A stretch of 64,000 nt of DNA from Clostridium sp. CAG:508 (GCA_000435755.1 FR889080.1:1-64000), one strand, 5' to 3'; positions 17,429 to 26,308 are shown, counted from the stretch's first letter. Notes: a model not told the origin generated them from the sequence alone. Numbers and translations: made by a program.

Positions 17429-18556
17429 CTAGCTTTCCATATTAAGTCTTTTATTTTCATTTTCCTTTTTTATTTTTAATTGCATAATTGTTCTATTTAA
17501 AATTTCAATATTCTTCTCTTCAATTTGAGCTTTTGCTTGATCTAATGAAATTCTATCATCAACAAACAATTGAGCAAGTGAATTTATTAATCCTATACTT
17601 CCTTTATCTGATCCACTTTGAATAGCATCTTCTATCTCTGAAACTCCAAGTTTTTCTTTTCTTATTACACCAGCAATTGTATTATCTACTACCATTACTT
17701 CTGGAACCAACACAAGTGAGTCATCTCTTCCTTTTAATAGTCTTTGTGAAACAACCAATTTTAATAATGATGCTATTAAGTATTTTATAGTTTGTTGATC
17801 TCTAATATCATAAAAGTTTATCATTCTGTCTATAGTTTCTGCACAAGACTTTGTATGTAATGTTCCTATTACTAAATGTCCTGCCTCTGCTGTTTCAATA
17901 GCTGCATCCATGGTTTCTCTATCACGAATCTCACCGATTATTAGAATGTCACAATCTTCTCTTAAGCAGTTTTTTACACCTGAGCTATAGTCTGGACAAT
18001 CTCTTCCTATTCCTACTTCTTTTTGTACAATTATAGATTTTTTACATTTGTGCTTATACTCAACTGGGCTTTCAAGTGATAATATTTTTTTATTTTCATT
18101 TTCATTTACTTCATTTATTAACGCATTCAAAGTTGTAGTTTTACCAGAGTTTGTCTTTCCTGTTACTAATATTAGTCCTTGTGGTTGACTCATCATTCTT
18201 CTAACTATATCTGGCACTCCCAATTCCTCATATTTTGGTAGTTTACTTTTTATTAATCTCAATACTACTACTGGTAAATCATCTGATACAGAAATATTTA
18301 CCCTTATTCTAGTTCCTTCAAATTCATAAGAAGAATCTAGTTTCTTTTCTTCTTTGAATACTTCATCTTTTTCTATGTTTCCTCTTACAAAGTAATCATA
18401 TATTTCAAACATATCTTCTTCTGTTAATGCATCAAAGCCATCTATATCTATCAAATCTCTTCTCACTCTTAAACAAGGTTTTATTCCCCCAATTAAGTGT
18501 ATATCTGAAGCATCTTTCTCTATTGCTATTCTTAAAATCTTATCTATATCAACCAT
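17429..18556 (-). CDS. pilT: Type IV pilus retraction ATPase PilT
   Basis: Hexameric secretion ATPase that powers pilus retraction. It has a DASDIHL start motif, Walker A GKTNSGKTTTL, the Asp box and Walker B (CDILIIGEIRD), and the His box AGHLVIGTLHT. At 375 residues and with no N-terminal MshEN domain or zinc motif, it is PilT-like rather than a second PilB. Its presence argues for a dynamic pilus instead of a type II secretion pseudopilus. It lies between pilB and pilC with gaps of about 18 nt. Confidence 0.93.
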   Translation of the reverse strand: MVDIDKILRIAIEKDASDIHLIGGIKPCLRVRRDLIDIDGFDALTEEDMFEIYDYFVRGNIEKDEVFKEEKKLDSSYEFEGTRIRVNISVSDDLPVVVLRLIKSKLPKYEELGVPDIVRRMMSQPQGLILVTGKTNSGKTTTLNALINEVNENENKKILSLESPVEYKHKCKKSIIVQKEVGIGRDCPDYSSGVKNCLREDCDILIIGEIRDRETMDAAIETAEAGHLVIGTLHTKSCAETIDRMINFYDIRDQQTIKYLIASLLKLVVSQRLLKGRDDSLVLVPEVMVVDNTIAGVIRKEKLGVSEIEDAIQSGSDKGSIGLINSLAQLFVDDRISLDQAKAQIEEKNIEILNRTIMQLKIKKENENKRLNMES

Positions 18557-18574
18557 GATTTCCTCCTAAGTTAC

Positions 18575-20197
18575 TTAATAAATTATAAGCTTATTATTTA
18601 TTTCATCTAATGTTGTCATTCCGTCTACAACTTTTTTAAGTCCGTCTATTAAAAGTGGTTTGTAACCTGACTCCAAAGCTTTTTTTCTAATTTCCATACT
18701 AGAAGCATCACGTGAAATCAATTCTTTAATTTCATCATCTATAGTTAATACTTCAAATATTCCTATTCTATCAAGATATCCACTTTGGTTACATTTTTTA
18801 CATCCTACAATTTCATACGTCTTTTTATTTGTAAAGTCAAAATTTACGTTGTATTTTTCCCCTATTTTATTTATAATTTCTTTCTCTTGCTCTGTAAAAT
18901 CTCTTTTTTTAGCACAATGAGGGCAAACTTTTCTTACTAATCTTTGTGAAACAGAAGTTGCTAAAATACTTGCAATATCATAGTTTGACATACCCATTTT
19001 TCTAAGTCTGGTAATAACCTCTATACTGTCAATTGTATGTATTGTTGATAGTACATAGTGTCCTGTTTGTCCAGCTTGCATTGCAATTTCGGCTGTTTCC
19101 CTATCACGAATTTCTCCTACTAGGATAATATCTGGATCTTGTCTTAATACTGTTCTCAATGAATCTGAAAAAGTAGTTTTAGAATCCATTTCTATTTGAT
19201 TTAATCCATCAATTCTTATTTCAACAGGGTCTTCAATTGTAGTAATGTTTATTTGTGGTCTATTTAGATAATCAATTATACTATATAATGTAGTAGTTTT
19301 ACCTTCACCAGTTGGTGCTGCTACTATTGTAATACAGTTCTTTTTATTGAAACACTTTCTAACTAGTTGTTCATCATTTGGAAATCCTAATTCAAATATT
19401 TGACGAATATTTCCATTTTTCTTTAATAATCTTAATACGAATTTCTCTCCATATACATTTTTTTGTGAAGAAACACGAATATTATAATCAGGATAAGCAA
19501 GTATTCTACCATCTTGTGATTCTTGTTTTTCTTGATGCATGTTAGAAATTGCCTTTAATCTACCTATTATTTGGGTTTGTTTTTCTTTTTCAATCTCAAC
19601 AGCTGTAACAAGTTGTCCATCTATTCTATACCTAACTCTTAATAGATTTTCAAGTGGTTCAATATGTATATCACTCGCTCTTTTTTCCATAGCTGTTTTT
19701 ATAATACTATCAACCAAACCTGAGATGTCTGCATTTGTATTAATATTGTCAGATACCCCTCCTTCTAAAGACTCGATTATTTTTTCAATATTTGTTTCAA
19801 AAGTTATATATTTTTCCATTACTAGTCCTTTATTTAATAATAAAAGCCTAATAACCTCTATAGATTTTTTATTAGAAGTATCTGCAAAACATACTTTTAT
19901 TTTACCAGAAGCAATTTCAAATGGAATAGCTTTATTTTGTTTCATTATATCTAGTGATATGTATTCCAAAGCATCTATCCTAACATCTTTTTCTTGTAAA
20001 TATATTGCTTTTTCATCTAAAATTTCTCCCATAGCGTTGATTAAAATATCAGAATCACATAGCTTTAATATATCCAATATATCACCAATTTTTTTGTTTG
20101 GATGTGTTTTTTGATAGTCTAAAGCTTTTTCTATGTCTGCTTCTCTTACAACACCTTTTTTTACTAATTCAATTCCTATTGGTTGTCTTTTTTCCAT
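18575..20197 (-). CDS. pilB: Type IV pilus assembly ATPase PilB/GspE
   Basis: Motor ATPase for pilus extension. The N-terminal MshEN-like domain (IGDILDILKLCDSD, and a second copy near residue 80) is followed by ASDIHIEP, Walker A GEGKTTTLYS, Walker B DIILVGEIRDRETAE, the His box GHYVLSTIHT, and the zinc motif CPHCAKK with CKKCNQSGY. Length 540 is typical. A GGAG-type site lies before the ATG. It is followed by pilT at 18 nt. Confidence 0.95.
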   Translation of the reverse strand: MEKRQPIGIELVKKGVVREADIEKALDYQKTHPNKKIGDILDILKLCDSDILINAMGEILDEKAIYLQEKDVRIDALEYISLDIMKQNKAIPFEIASGKIKVCFADTSNKKSIEVIRLLLLNKGLVMEKYITFETNIEKIIESLEGGVSDNINTNADISGLVDSIIKTAMEKRASDIHIEPLENLLRVRYRIDGQLVTAVEIEKEKQTQIIGRLKAISNMHQEKQESQDGRILAYPDYNIRVSSQKNVYGEKFVLRLLKKNGNIRQIFELGFPNDEQLVRKCFNKKNCITIVAAPTGEGKTTTLYSIIDYLNRPQINITTIEDPVEIRIDGLNQIEMDSKTTFSDSLRTVLRQDPDIILVGEIRDRETAEIAMQAGQTGHYVLSTIHTIDSIEVITRLRKMGMSNYDIASILATSVSQRLVRKVCPHCAKKRDFTEQEKEIINKIGEKYNVNFDFTNKKTYEIVGCKKCNQSGYLDRIGIFEVLTIDDEIKELISRDASSMEIRKKALESGYKPLLIDGLKKVVDGMTTLDEINNKLIIY

Positions 20198-20287
20198 TTG
20201 TAGTTCTCCTTTCTCTTTTTCCTTAGTCTATATTTATTATACTATAAAATTCGATAAATAAATATAATTTTTTTAATTTACAATAAT

Positions 20288-20728
20288 TTACCAGTATCTT
20301 AAAACATACTCAATTTGTTTTACATATGACTTCTCATCTTCGCCAACATCTAAATTAACTGTTATTATATTTTTAGTTGTCCAGTCAACTTGATAAGTTT
20401 CTTGTGAGAACACAGCACTTTTAATATTAGTTGCAATTTCTTTGTCATTACGATATATACTTCCGTTTTCATATTTATATTTAGTTCCATCTTCAAATAT
20501 TATGCTATTCGTTGTAACATCTGCTGTTGTGTTGCTTTTCACATCTTGAACAAAAAACATATTAAATTTGTTATATTCAACTACATAATTACTATCAGTT
20601 TTTATCAATTTCATATTAGTATAAAAATATGAACTCAAAAGTCCCATAGTACTTATTACCACTGTGGCTACAGCAATATATATGACCAGTGCCGTTAAGG
20701 TAACGCCTTTTTCTGACCTCATAATCAA
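20288..20728 (-). CDS. Minor pilin / pseudopilin with class III-type leader
   Basis: Pilin-like protein of 146 residues. The leader is short and ends EKG, cleaved before VTLTALVIYIAVATVVIS, the hydrophobic alpha-1 helix. The mature position 5 is Ala instead of the usual Glu. The soluble part is rich in polar beta-type sequence, comparable in size to PilW/PilX-type minor pilins. The start may be TTG at 20728 or ATG at 20722; an AAGGAG lies 5 or 11 nt before them. It overlaps nothing and follows the other minor pilin by 9 nt. Confidence 0.75.
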   Translation of the reverse strand: MIMRSEKGVTLTALVIYIAVATVVISTMGLLSSYFYTNMKLIKTDSNYVVEYNKFNMFFVQDVKSNTTADVTTNSIIFEDGTKYKYENGSIYRNDKEIATNIKSAVFSQETYQVDWTTKNIITVNLDVGEDEKSYVKQIEYVLRYW

Positions 20729-20737
20729 TCAATCTCC

Positions 20738-21154
20738 TTATAATTCTTTTATTTTTAGTCTTTGAATACGTATATTTCTTGAATCATTTGCAAAATTATA
20801 TGCTAAATTTATATCAACTTCTTTTACACAAGATAGAGTTTCTCCATCCGGTTTATAGTCTGAAACATCTATTGTAACAGTGAAATTGGCTGGTACATTA
20901 AACATGCTAGCTAATGAATCACCCATTCCACTCTCTACATCGTCAAAGCTAATTTTGTCTATATATTCTGCTATTTGAATAGCATATAAAGTTCCTACCT
21001 CATCAACTTGACTATCAGATTGAACTCTGAATGTTGCTACAATTGCAGTTCCTATTATTCCAGCAAATAATGTAAAAATTGCTATTGCAATTATTAAATC
21101 TTGCATTGTAAAACCATTATTAGATTTTAACTTTAAAAATCGTTGTTTTTCCAT
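20738..21154 (-). CDS. Minor pilin / pseudopilin
   Basis: Pilin-like protein of 138 residues. The leader MEKQRFLKLKSNNG ends in Gly; the mature part begins FTMQDLIIAIAIFTLFAGIIG, with Phe1 and an acidic Asp at position 5 instead of Glu. It is the only pilin here that keeps an acidic residue at position 5, so it may lead or initiate pilus assembly. It sits between the prepilin peptidase and the second minor pilin in the operon. Confidence 0.78.
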   Translation of the reverse strand: MEKQRFLKLKSNNGFTMQDLIIAIAIFTLFAGIIGTAIVATFRVQSDSQVDEVGTLYAIQIAEYIDKISFDDVESGMGDSLASMFNVPANFTVTIDVSDYKPDGETLSCVKEVDINLAYNFANDSRNIRIQRLKIKEL

Positions 21155-21167
21155 ACTTCCCTCTAAA

Positions 21168-21968
21168 TTATAAAATAAAAAAATTAGTTACTATTAAGCA
21201 TACAATATTAGTCAGACACAAATAAAATCCTATAGGTATTTGAGTTATATTTTCATTCTTTCTTACATTCTTCTTTTTGCTCAATTTAGCCAGTAAAGTT
21301 TGAAATGCAATACAAAGTAATGTGAAAATAATAGTCAATATTGTAATTGTTTCATATGTATAACCTAACATTAACACACAAAGTAATAAGTTCTCTATAA
21401 CGTAGCTGTTTTTTGCTTTTTTTCTTAAAATAAATATATCAATTAACATTAGTATACATATAATGCTCAAATATATAACATATCTATATATATTAAAATT
21501 ATTTTCTACTATATATAGATAAATTATATATATAGTTTGTATAATAAATCCAAATAAAAGTACAGATTTTTGAATATAAGTTCTATCTTTATCAATACCA
21601 GCAATAATAAATAAGCTTGCAAGGTATAATATACCAAATATAAAGTAAATCCATGTATTCATATCTGTATGTAATATATCTAAATTTAAAGATAAAGCAA
21701 ATAAAACAAAAACTACTCCAGACATTATTTCTAGTAAGAAATATCTTGGACGTATTTTTTGTTTACAATATCTACATTTCCCTCCTAAAAATAAATAACT
21801 TAATATAGGAATTAAATCTAAAAATTCTAGTCTATGATTGCAGTTTGGACAAAAAGATCTCTCATGAGTTATATCTTTTCCAAGTGGTATACGATAAACT
21901 GCTAATGTAAAAAAGCTTCCAAATAAAGCTCCTATGCAAAATATTAAAATGTATAATATTATATTCAT
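21168..21968 (-). CDS. pilD: Prepilin peptidase (A24 family) with an altered catalytic motif
   Basis: Membrane aspartyl protease that removes pilin leaders and usually N-methylates the new end. The N-terminal part is canonical: ALFGSFFTLAVYRIP, the zinc site CPNCNHRLEF with CRYCKQKI, then RPRYFLLEI. The A24 domain keeps an Asp at AGIDKDR. The expected GxGDxKLL motif is not found; the matching stretch reads SYVIENLLLCVLML, with no Asp. The C-terminal IPIGFYLCL still resembles the family's end. It is the only peptidase in the operon, so it is likely active with a divergent second site, or another peptidase serves the pilins. Confidence 0.85.
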   Translation of the reverse strand: MNIILYILIFCIGALFGSFFTLAVYRIPLGKDITHERSFCPNCNHRLEFLDLIPILSYLFLGGKCRYCKQKIRPRYFLLEIMSGVVFVLFALSLNLDILHTDMNTWIYFIFGILYLASLFIIAGIDKDRTYIQKSVLLFGFIIQTIYIIYLYIVENNFNIYRYVIYLSIICILMLIDIFILRKKAKNSYVIENLLLCVLMLGYTYETITILTIIFTLLCIAFQTLLAKLSKKKNVRKNENITQIPIGFYLCLTNIVCLIVTNFFIL

Positions 21969-22008
21969 ATTTTCTCCGTTAACTTTAAAGTGTTTTTATA
22001 TAAATCAA

Positions 22009-22031
22009 GGCATATACTTTATGCATATGCC
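22009..22031 (-). other. Hairpin directly downstream of the major pilin gene
   Basis: A 7-bp stem (22009-22015 with 22025-22031) lies in the 90-nt gap between the pilin gene and the peptidase gene. No T-run follows, so it is more likely an mRNA 3'-end stabiliser or processing site that favours the pilin message than a full terminator. Confidence 0.45.
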
Positions 22032-22058
22032 CTAATCATAATTGATTTTTCTATCAAA

Positions 22059-22466
22059 TTATTTTTTTACAGCTGTAATTTCAGTAACTACACCATTTGC
22101 AATTGTAACAGTGTGTGTATAACTACTTGTTGCAACTGTTACTGTTCCTGCTATAACTCCACCAGTAATTGTTGGTGCTGTTGTAGCTGTTACTGACCAT
22201 CCTGATGGTACATATTTTGAAATCAAATCTTTAGCTTCTGTTTTAGTTGTTTTGCTTGCATCATAATATTCCATCATGCATTCTGCTTGTGCACTGCTAA
22301 CAGCGTCTCTAATAGTTGCTTGCTCAGATACCATTCCTGCTTCTTGAGCTTTTGTAAATATTCCATTATTTGATAAAGCATAAGTAATTGTTACCCCTGC
22401 TAAAATTAATAATACAACTATTGTAACAACTAAAGCAACTAATGTAATACCTCTTTCGTTTCTCAT
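22059..22466 (-). CDS. pilA: Major type IV pilin, atypical N-terminus
   Basis: Structural pilin candidate of 135 residues. The leader MRNERG is only 6 residues; the mature chain begins ITLVALVVTIVVLLILAGVT, the helix that packs in the pilus core. Mature position 1 is Ile and position 5 is Ala, so the Glu5 that normally pairs with the neighbouring N-terminus is missing. This GITLVAL form is common in pilin-like proteins of gut Clostridia. The C-terminal half is Thr/Val/Ser-rich beta sequence with one Cys (position ~63). The ribosome site GGAG precedes the start. A longer spacer on both sides supports separate mRNA handling. Confidence 0.85.
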   Translation of the reverse strand: MRNERGITLVALVVTIVVLLILAGVTITYALSNNGIFTKAQEAGMVSEQATIRDAVSSAQAECMMEYYDASKTTKTEAKDLISKYVPSGWSVTATTAPTITGGVIAGTVTVATSSYTHTVTIANGVVTEITAVKK

Positions 22467-22530
22467 TGTATATTACTCCTTTCTCTTTAGATTTTTTGTA
22501 TATATTTATTTAAATAAATATAACCTATAA

Positions 22531-22926
22531 TTATTTTGTACCCGTATCATTGTAGAAAGTTCCTGTTGATTTTGGGTCTACATTTGTATTTGTGTCAATA
22601 ACTTCATTGTTGCTTGTATTTTCTTCATTTTCTACAGTATTACTTGCCGCAAAAGGGTTTGCCTTACCTGTAGTATATGAATTAGTTTGTCTATATAATT
22701 TTAAGTCCGAACCGTCAATTTCATATGAAATTTCTTGTTTTTCTTCTTCAGAAGTTTTTTGATCTATTTCGGTTCTTACATTTTCTGGAGTGCTATATTC
22801 TGCCAATTTATTAGGTATGGTTTTATTTGTAGGAATATAGTTATAAAACATAACTCCTAAAATTAATACAATAGCCACACATAGCAATAGCATTATAAAA
22901 ATTTCTTTAAAAACTGATTTTAACAT
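22531..22926 (-). CDS. PilP-like single-pass membrane protein
   Basis: One N-terminal membrane helix (residues 8-30, IFIMLLLCVAIVLILGVMF), then a soluble, acidic, low-complexity region with KANPFA, similar to the NPF-type motif of PilP, and a Thr/Asn-rich end. Position after the PilO-like gene also fits PilP. There is no lipobox, unlike proteobacterial PilP, which would need an outer membrane partner that a Gram-positive cell lacks. Assignment is from position and layout, so uncertain. Confidence 0.5.
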   Translation of the reverse strand: MLKSVFKEIFIMLLLCVAIVLILGVMFYNYIPTNKTIPNKLAEYSTPENVRTEIDQKTSEEEKQEISYEIDGSDLKLYRQTNSYTTGKANPFAASNTVENEENTSNNEVIDTNTNVDPKSTGTFYNDTGTK

Positions 22927-22947
22927 TCTTATCTCCTTTGTCTAGTC

Positions 22948-23613
22948 TTATGGTTGTGTTGTCTCAGTTGTTGAATTTGTATTTTGTGTATTTGTGTCTG
23001 GCGTATTTGTTGGTGCACTTTCTGTTATTATAGTACTTTGAACTGCAGTATTTACGCCTTCTGTTTTTATATTAATGTTTCTTGTTTCAAACGTAGCTTG
23101 CAAGTTGTTTCCACCTGGTATTAGTTTGAAGTTTTCGATTCTAAATCCTAGTTTACTATCATTTTCAATAGCTGAAACAAAACTTAAAATTGGAATATAA
23201 TCTCCTGAAACAGTAAACTTAATACTATTATTTGTAGGTGTATAACTTAAGTATACGCCTTCTGCTGTTGCATGTCTTCCTAATCTAGTCCATAAAAATT
23301 CTACTGTGTAAGTTTCTACTGTAGTAGCCTTATTTATTTCTGACTTTGTACTTACATCTGCTAAGTCTTGATATTCCTCTTTGGCTGCTAACAAACTAGA
23401 AACAGTACTATCTAAAGTTTCCAATTCAGTTGGATAATTGCTTCTGATTAATTTTTCTGTTTCTGAAATTTCTGCTGTTAATTTGTCATTGCCTTCAATG
23501 ATTTGTTTTACACTTAAAATTTTAAAATTGCCAATTGTTAAACCTTTAGTAATTACTAAAACTGCCATGACAATTAACAATATTGTTAAAATACCTATTA
23601 GAATTTTTCTCAT
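22948..23613 (-). CDS. pilO: PilO-like pilus assembly protein
   Basis: Inner-membrane alignment protein of the PilMNO complex. A single N-terminal helix (residues 4-24, ILIGILTILLIVMAVLVI) is followed by a coiled coil (about 35-75) and an alpha/beta region around GDYIPILSFVSAIENDSKLGFRIENF, as in PilO. The last 30 residues are a Thr/Asn-rich tail. Its ATG overlaps the stop of the preceding pilMN gene (ATGA, 23610-23613), so the two are translationally coupled. Confidence 0.8.
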   Translation of the reverse strand: MRKILIGILTILLIVMAVLVITKGLTIGNFKILSVKQIIEGNDKLTAEISETEKLIRSNYPTELETLDSTVSSLLAAKEEYQDLADVSTKSEINKATTVETYTVEFLWTRLGRHATAEGVYLSYTPTNNSIKFTVSGDYIPILSFVSAIENDSKLGFRIENFKLIPGGNNLQATFETRNINIKTEGVNTAVQSTIITESAPTNTPDTNTQNTNSTTETTQP

Positions 23614-25244
23614 GGCAAATCTCCTTCTATCCTAACTTTAACTACTTCGCCACTTCTTTCTCCATCTGAAGATACTACAGTACTTGGTGATAATATTCCT
23701 TGAGTTTTTAAGATAGCTTTAAAATATCCTAATTGCTCATATTTTTGTGATTGTGCTTGTATTATAATATGTTTTGCGCTCGGATTCTCAATAGATGTAA
23801 TTTGTACACCTTGTGGTATAGAATGCATTATTTGGCTAAGTAAGTTTGGTATATTATTTCTATTTTTATTATCTTCTGACACTTGATTGCTAATATTTCT
23901 TAGATTTTCTGCCAAGCGTTGATACTCACTTGTTTTACTTTGTACATCTTTTATATCTTTTTCTACTTTTGTTATTTTATAAGCTGTGTCTTGTTTTACT
24001 TCTGCTACTTCTAGATTTTTCTTATCAATTTCTTTATTCAAAAATATTGAAAATCCTGAATACATAACAGTTAATATTAAAGCTCCACCTAGCACTCTAA
24101 GCATCCATCTTTCAGATGAACTTAATTTGCCTCTAAAATTTGTGCTAAATATGTTAGATAATACTTTATTTTGTTTTTTATCTGTTTTGTCTTCTCTACT
24201 TATATTAAGCTTTGCAAATATATCATCTATATTGTCTTTAAATGTATGTTTTTTAAAATTCATATCTTTCAAGCCATATTCTAAGCCTTGTAAAGCTAAT
24301 GATATTGCAGAGTTAACTTCAATATAATCTTTTATATTGATTTTTACTGTATCTTTAATAAAGAATGGTTTTAATATCTCAACTTTTTCATTTTGTAATA
24401 CTTCTTGAAAGTATAGGTCAATATTATTAACTACCGACAAGGTTCCTGTCAAATATACCCTGTCTATTTTTATTGTATCATTTTCTATTATTTCTTTTAC
24501 TTTACTAGCAATAGTATATAAAGTAGGCATTATATCATCTAAATATTCGTTTTTATCTTCTTTAAGTTCTTGTCCTTCCATAGTATATATAGTGCTATTT
24601 TTACAAATTTCATATGCCTTTGAGTATGAATTTTCTTTTATTCTAATTCCCTCTAAAACCTCTGATGCACCATTTTGTATTTTTTCTACTTGATAAATTC
24701 TTTGATCAATTACTGTTGTAATTGTTGTTTCATTTTCCATATTAATAATAAGTGCATTTTCTTTTGATTTTAAATTTGCAATATTAGATATACTAATTGA
24801 TACTGGAGCTATAGTCGAAAGTTTATAATTAAGAAATGGTTGCTCTTGTTCAAGAATTGATGATTTGTTTGCTGATACATGAATTACCTTAATTTTTTCT
24901 TTATCATCTAAACTGTTTACTAATGCGTATCTTGCTTCAACACCATTTTTATTTATTCCTTTATCTGTGCAAAAAGATTCAAATTCTGTTTGAATAGCTT
25001 TCTTCATGTCAACTTTATTTAATAGTGTAAACATATAAAAATATTGATAGCTTTCTTCTGACAGATTGATGCTTATTTGTGTTTTAAAACTATATGTGTC
25101 GCTTATTACTTGATCTATAGCATCTCCTAATTTATCGTAAAATTTTATTCCAAAGGATTCAACTCTTAAAATGTCATGGTCTTTTGAAATTTTGGCGTAT
25201 TTTATAAAGTTAGGTTCTATATAAATTCCTAAGCAACTAGTCAT
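23610..25244 (-). CDS. PilM-PilN fusion protein
   Basis: Pilus assembly protein joining two functions normally on separate genes. Residues 1 to ~340 are a PilM-like actin fold (TSCLGIYIEPNFIKYAKIS; INMENETTITTVIDQ; VYLTGTLSVVNNI). A linker of ~40 residues follows, then one membrane helix near 382-403 (LRVLGGALILTVMYSGF), a coiled coil and a PilN-like domain ending VVKVRIEGDLP. The frame opens 16 codons earlier, but the ATG at 25244 has AAGGAGA at good spacing and yields the natural MTSCLGIY start (544 aa). PilM binds PilN's cytoplasmic tail in other bacteria, so fusion would fix this contact. Confidence 0.82.
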   Translation of the reverse strand: MTSCLGIYIEPNFIKYAKISKDHDILRVESFGIKFYDKLGDAIDQVISDTYSFKTQISINLSEESYQYFYMFTLLNKVDMKKAIQTEFESFCTDKGINKNGVEARYALVNSLDDKEKIKVIHVSANKSSILEQEQPFLNYKLSTIAPVSISISNIANLKSKENALIINMENETTITTVIDQRIYQVEKIQNGASEVLEGIRIKENSYSKAYEICKNSTIYTMEGQELKEDKNEYLDDIMPTLYTIASKVKEIIENDTIKIDRVYLTGTLSVVNNIDLYFQEVLQNEKVEILKPFFIKDTVKINIKDYIEVNSAISLALQGLEYGLKDMNFKKHTFKDNIDDIFAKLNISREDKTDKKQNKVLSNIFSTNFRGKLSSSERWMLRVLGGALILTVMYSGFSIFLNKEIDKKNLEVAEVKQDTAYKITKVEKDIKDVQSKTSEYQRLAENLRNISNQVSEDNKNRNNIPNLLSQIMHSIPQGVQITSIENPSAKHIIIQAQSQKYEQLGYFKAILKTQGILSPSTVVSSDGERSGEVVKVRIEGDLP

Positions 25245-25354
25245 TGTCTTCTCCTTCGTTAAAAATAATTTTTTCATTATTATATTTTGCAAATCAAAAT
25301 AAAAAATACTTGTAATTCTTTTTAATTTGACAATTTTTTACCATTCATATTATT

Positions 25355-25382
25355 ATTTTATATGTTTTTATAGAAAAGTCAA
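25355..25382 (-). promoter_or_regulatory. Probable promoter of the pilus operon
   Basis: On minus: TTGACT (25382-25377), a 16-nt spacer and TAAAAT (25360-25355), about 100 nt before the pilMN start. The -10 box is imperfect. Three phased repeats (25410-25440) lie just upstream. Confidence 0.55.
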
Positions 25383-25409
25383 TATTATTTTTTTATATTT
25401 AATACAACT

Positions 25410-25440
25410 GTAATATTTTTGTAATATTTTTGTAATATTG
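25410..25440. repeat. Three tandem 11-bp repeats upstream of the pilus promoter
   Basis: The unit GTAATATTTTT occurs twice in full (25410-25420, 25421-25431) and once in part (25432-25440). The 11-bp period is one helical turn, and the block lies about 30 bp upstream of the proposed -35 box. This is the position of an UP element or of a regulator binding one face of the DNA. Confidence 0.65.
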
Positions 25441-25454
25441 TGTTTTTATATAAT

Positions 25455-25484
25455 AAAAAACGTTTCTTTTTTGAAACGTTTTTT
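25455..25484 (-). terminator. Terminator of uppP
   Basis: A 12-bp stem (25455-25466 with 25473-25484) with A- and T-runs at both ends, 17 nt after the uppP stop. It separates uppP from the pilus operon. Confidence 0.88.
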
Positions 25485-25501
25485 AGCTTTATTGGTTCTA
25501 T

Positions 25502-26308
25502 TTATCCTCTTATTATTAGAAGCGTAATTATTATTATTCCAAATATAATACGGTAAATTGCAAAAATTTTGAAACTTCCTTTTTTTAAATAATCTAATAA
25601 AAATTTTATAACAAGAAATCCCACTATAAAGCTTGTAATAATTCCTATAAAAAAAGGTATACTAAATACAAATTCTTTTAATTTAAATACTGTTGCAGCT
25701 AGAACAATTGGTGCTGACAACATAAAAGAATATTTTGCTGCAGATTCTCTTGTTACTCCCATTGCTCTTGCAGTTGTCATTGTTACTCCAGAACGCGAAA
25801 CTCCTGGTATAAAAGCTAAAGCTTGTGATAAACCAATTAAAAATGTTTGTCTTAGTGTCATGTCTTCATATTTTGTTGTTGATTTTGATTTTTTATCCAC
25901 AAAATATAATACTATTCCCATTACAATAAGTGCTATTGCAATTATAATTGGTTTTGTTAAGGTATCTTCCAAAAATTTGTCTAAAATAAATCCAATTATT
26001 CCTCCTGGTATAGTTGCTAGAACTATGTACCAAAACATTCTGCCTTCTACAGTTTTTTTCTTTTTAACAACTTGATCAAAACCACCCTTTATTAAATTAA
26101 GCCAATCTTTGAAAAAATAAATTGCTATAGCTAATAAAGTTCCAAAGTGAAGTGCAACATCGAAACCTTCAAATGCTTCTGTGAAACCAGGATTATTAAT
26201 CCACCCAAACATCCATGGAATAATATTCAAATGTGCAGAACTTGATATTGGCAAAAGTTCTGTCAATCCTTGAACCATTCCTAAAATTACTGATTGATAT
26301 ATTTCCAT
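25502..26308 (-). CDS. uppP: Undecaprenyl-diphosphatase UppP/BacA
   Basis: Integral membrane enzyme that removes a phosphate from undecaprenyl pyrophosphate, recycling the lipid carrier of cell-wall synthesis; it also gives low-level bacitracin resistance. Signatures: QGLTELLPISSSAHL near the N-terminus and FIPGVSRSGVTMTTARAMG in the second half, plus about eight hydrophobic helices. Length 268 is standard. It follows the TPR membrane protein by 43 nt on the same strand. Confidence 0.96.
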   Translation of the reverse strand: MEIYQSVILGMVQGLTELLPISSSAHLNIIPWMFGWINNPGFTEAFEGFDVALHFGTLLAIAIYFFKDWLNLIKGGFDQVVKKKKTVEGRMFWYIVLATIPGGIIGFILDKFLEDTLTKPIIIAIALIVMGIVLYFVDKKSKSTTKYEDMTLRQTFLIGLSQALAFIPGVSRSGVTMTTARAMGVTRESAAKYSFMLSAPIVLAATVFKLKEFVFSIPFFIGIITSFIVGFLVIKFLLDYLKKGSFKIFAIYRIIFGIIIITLLIIRG

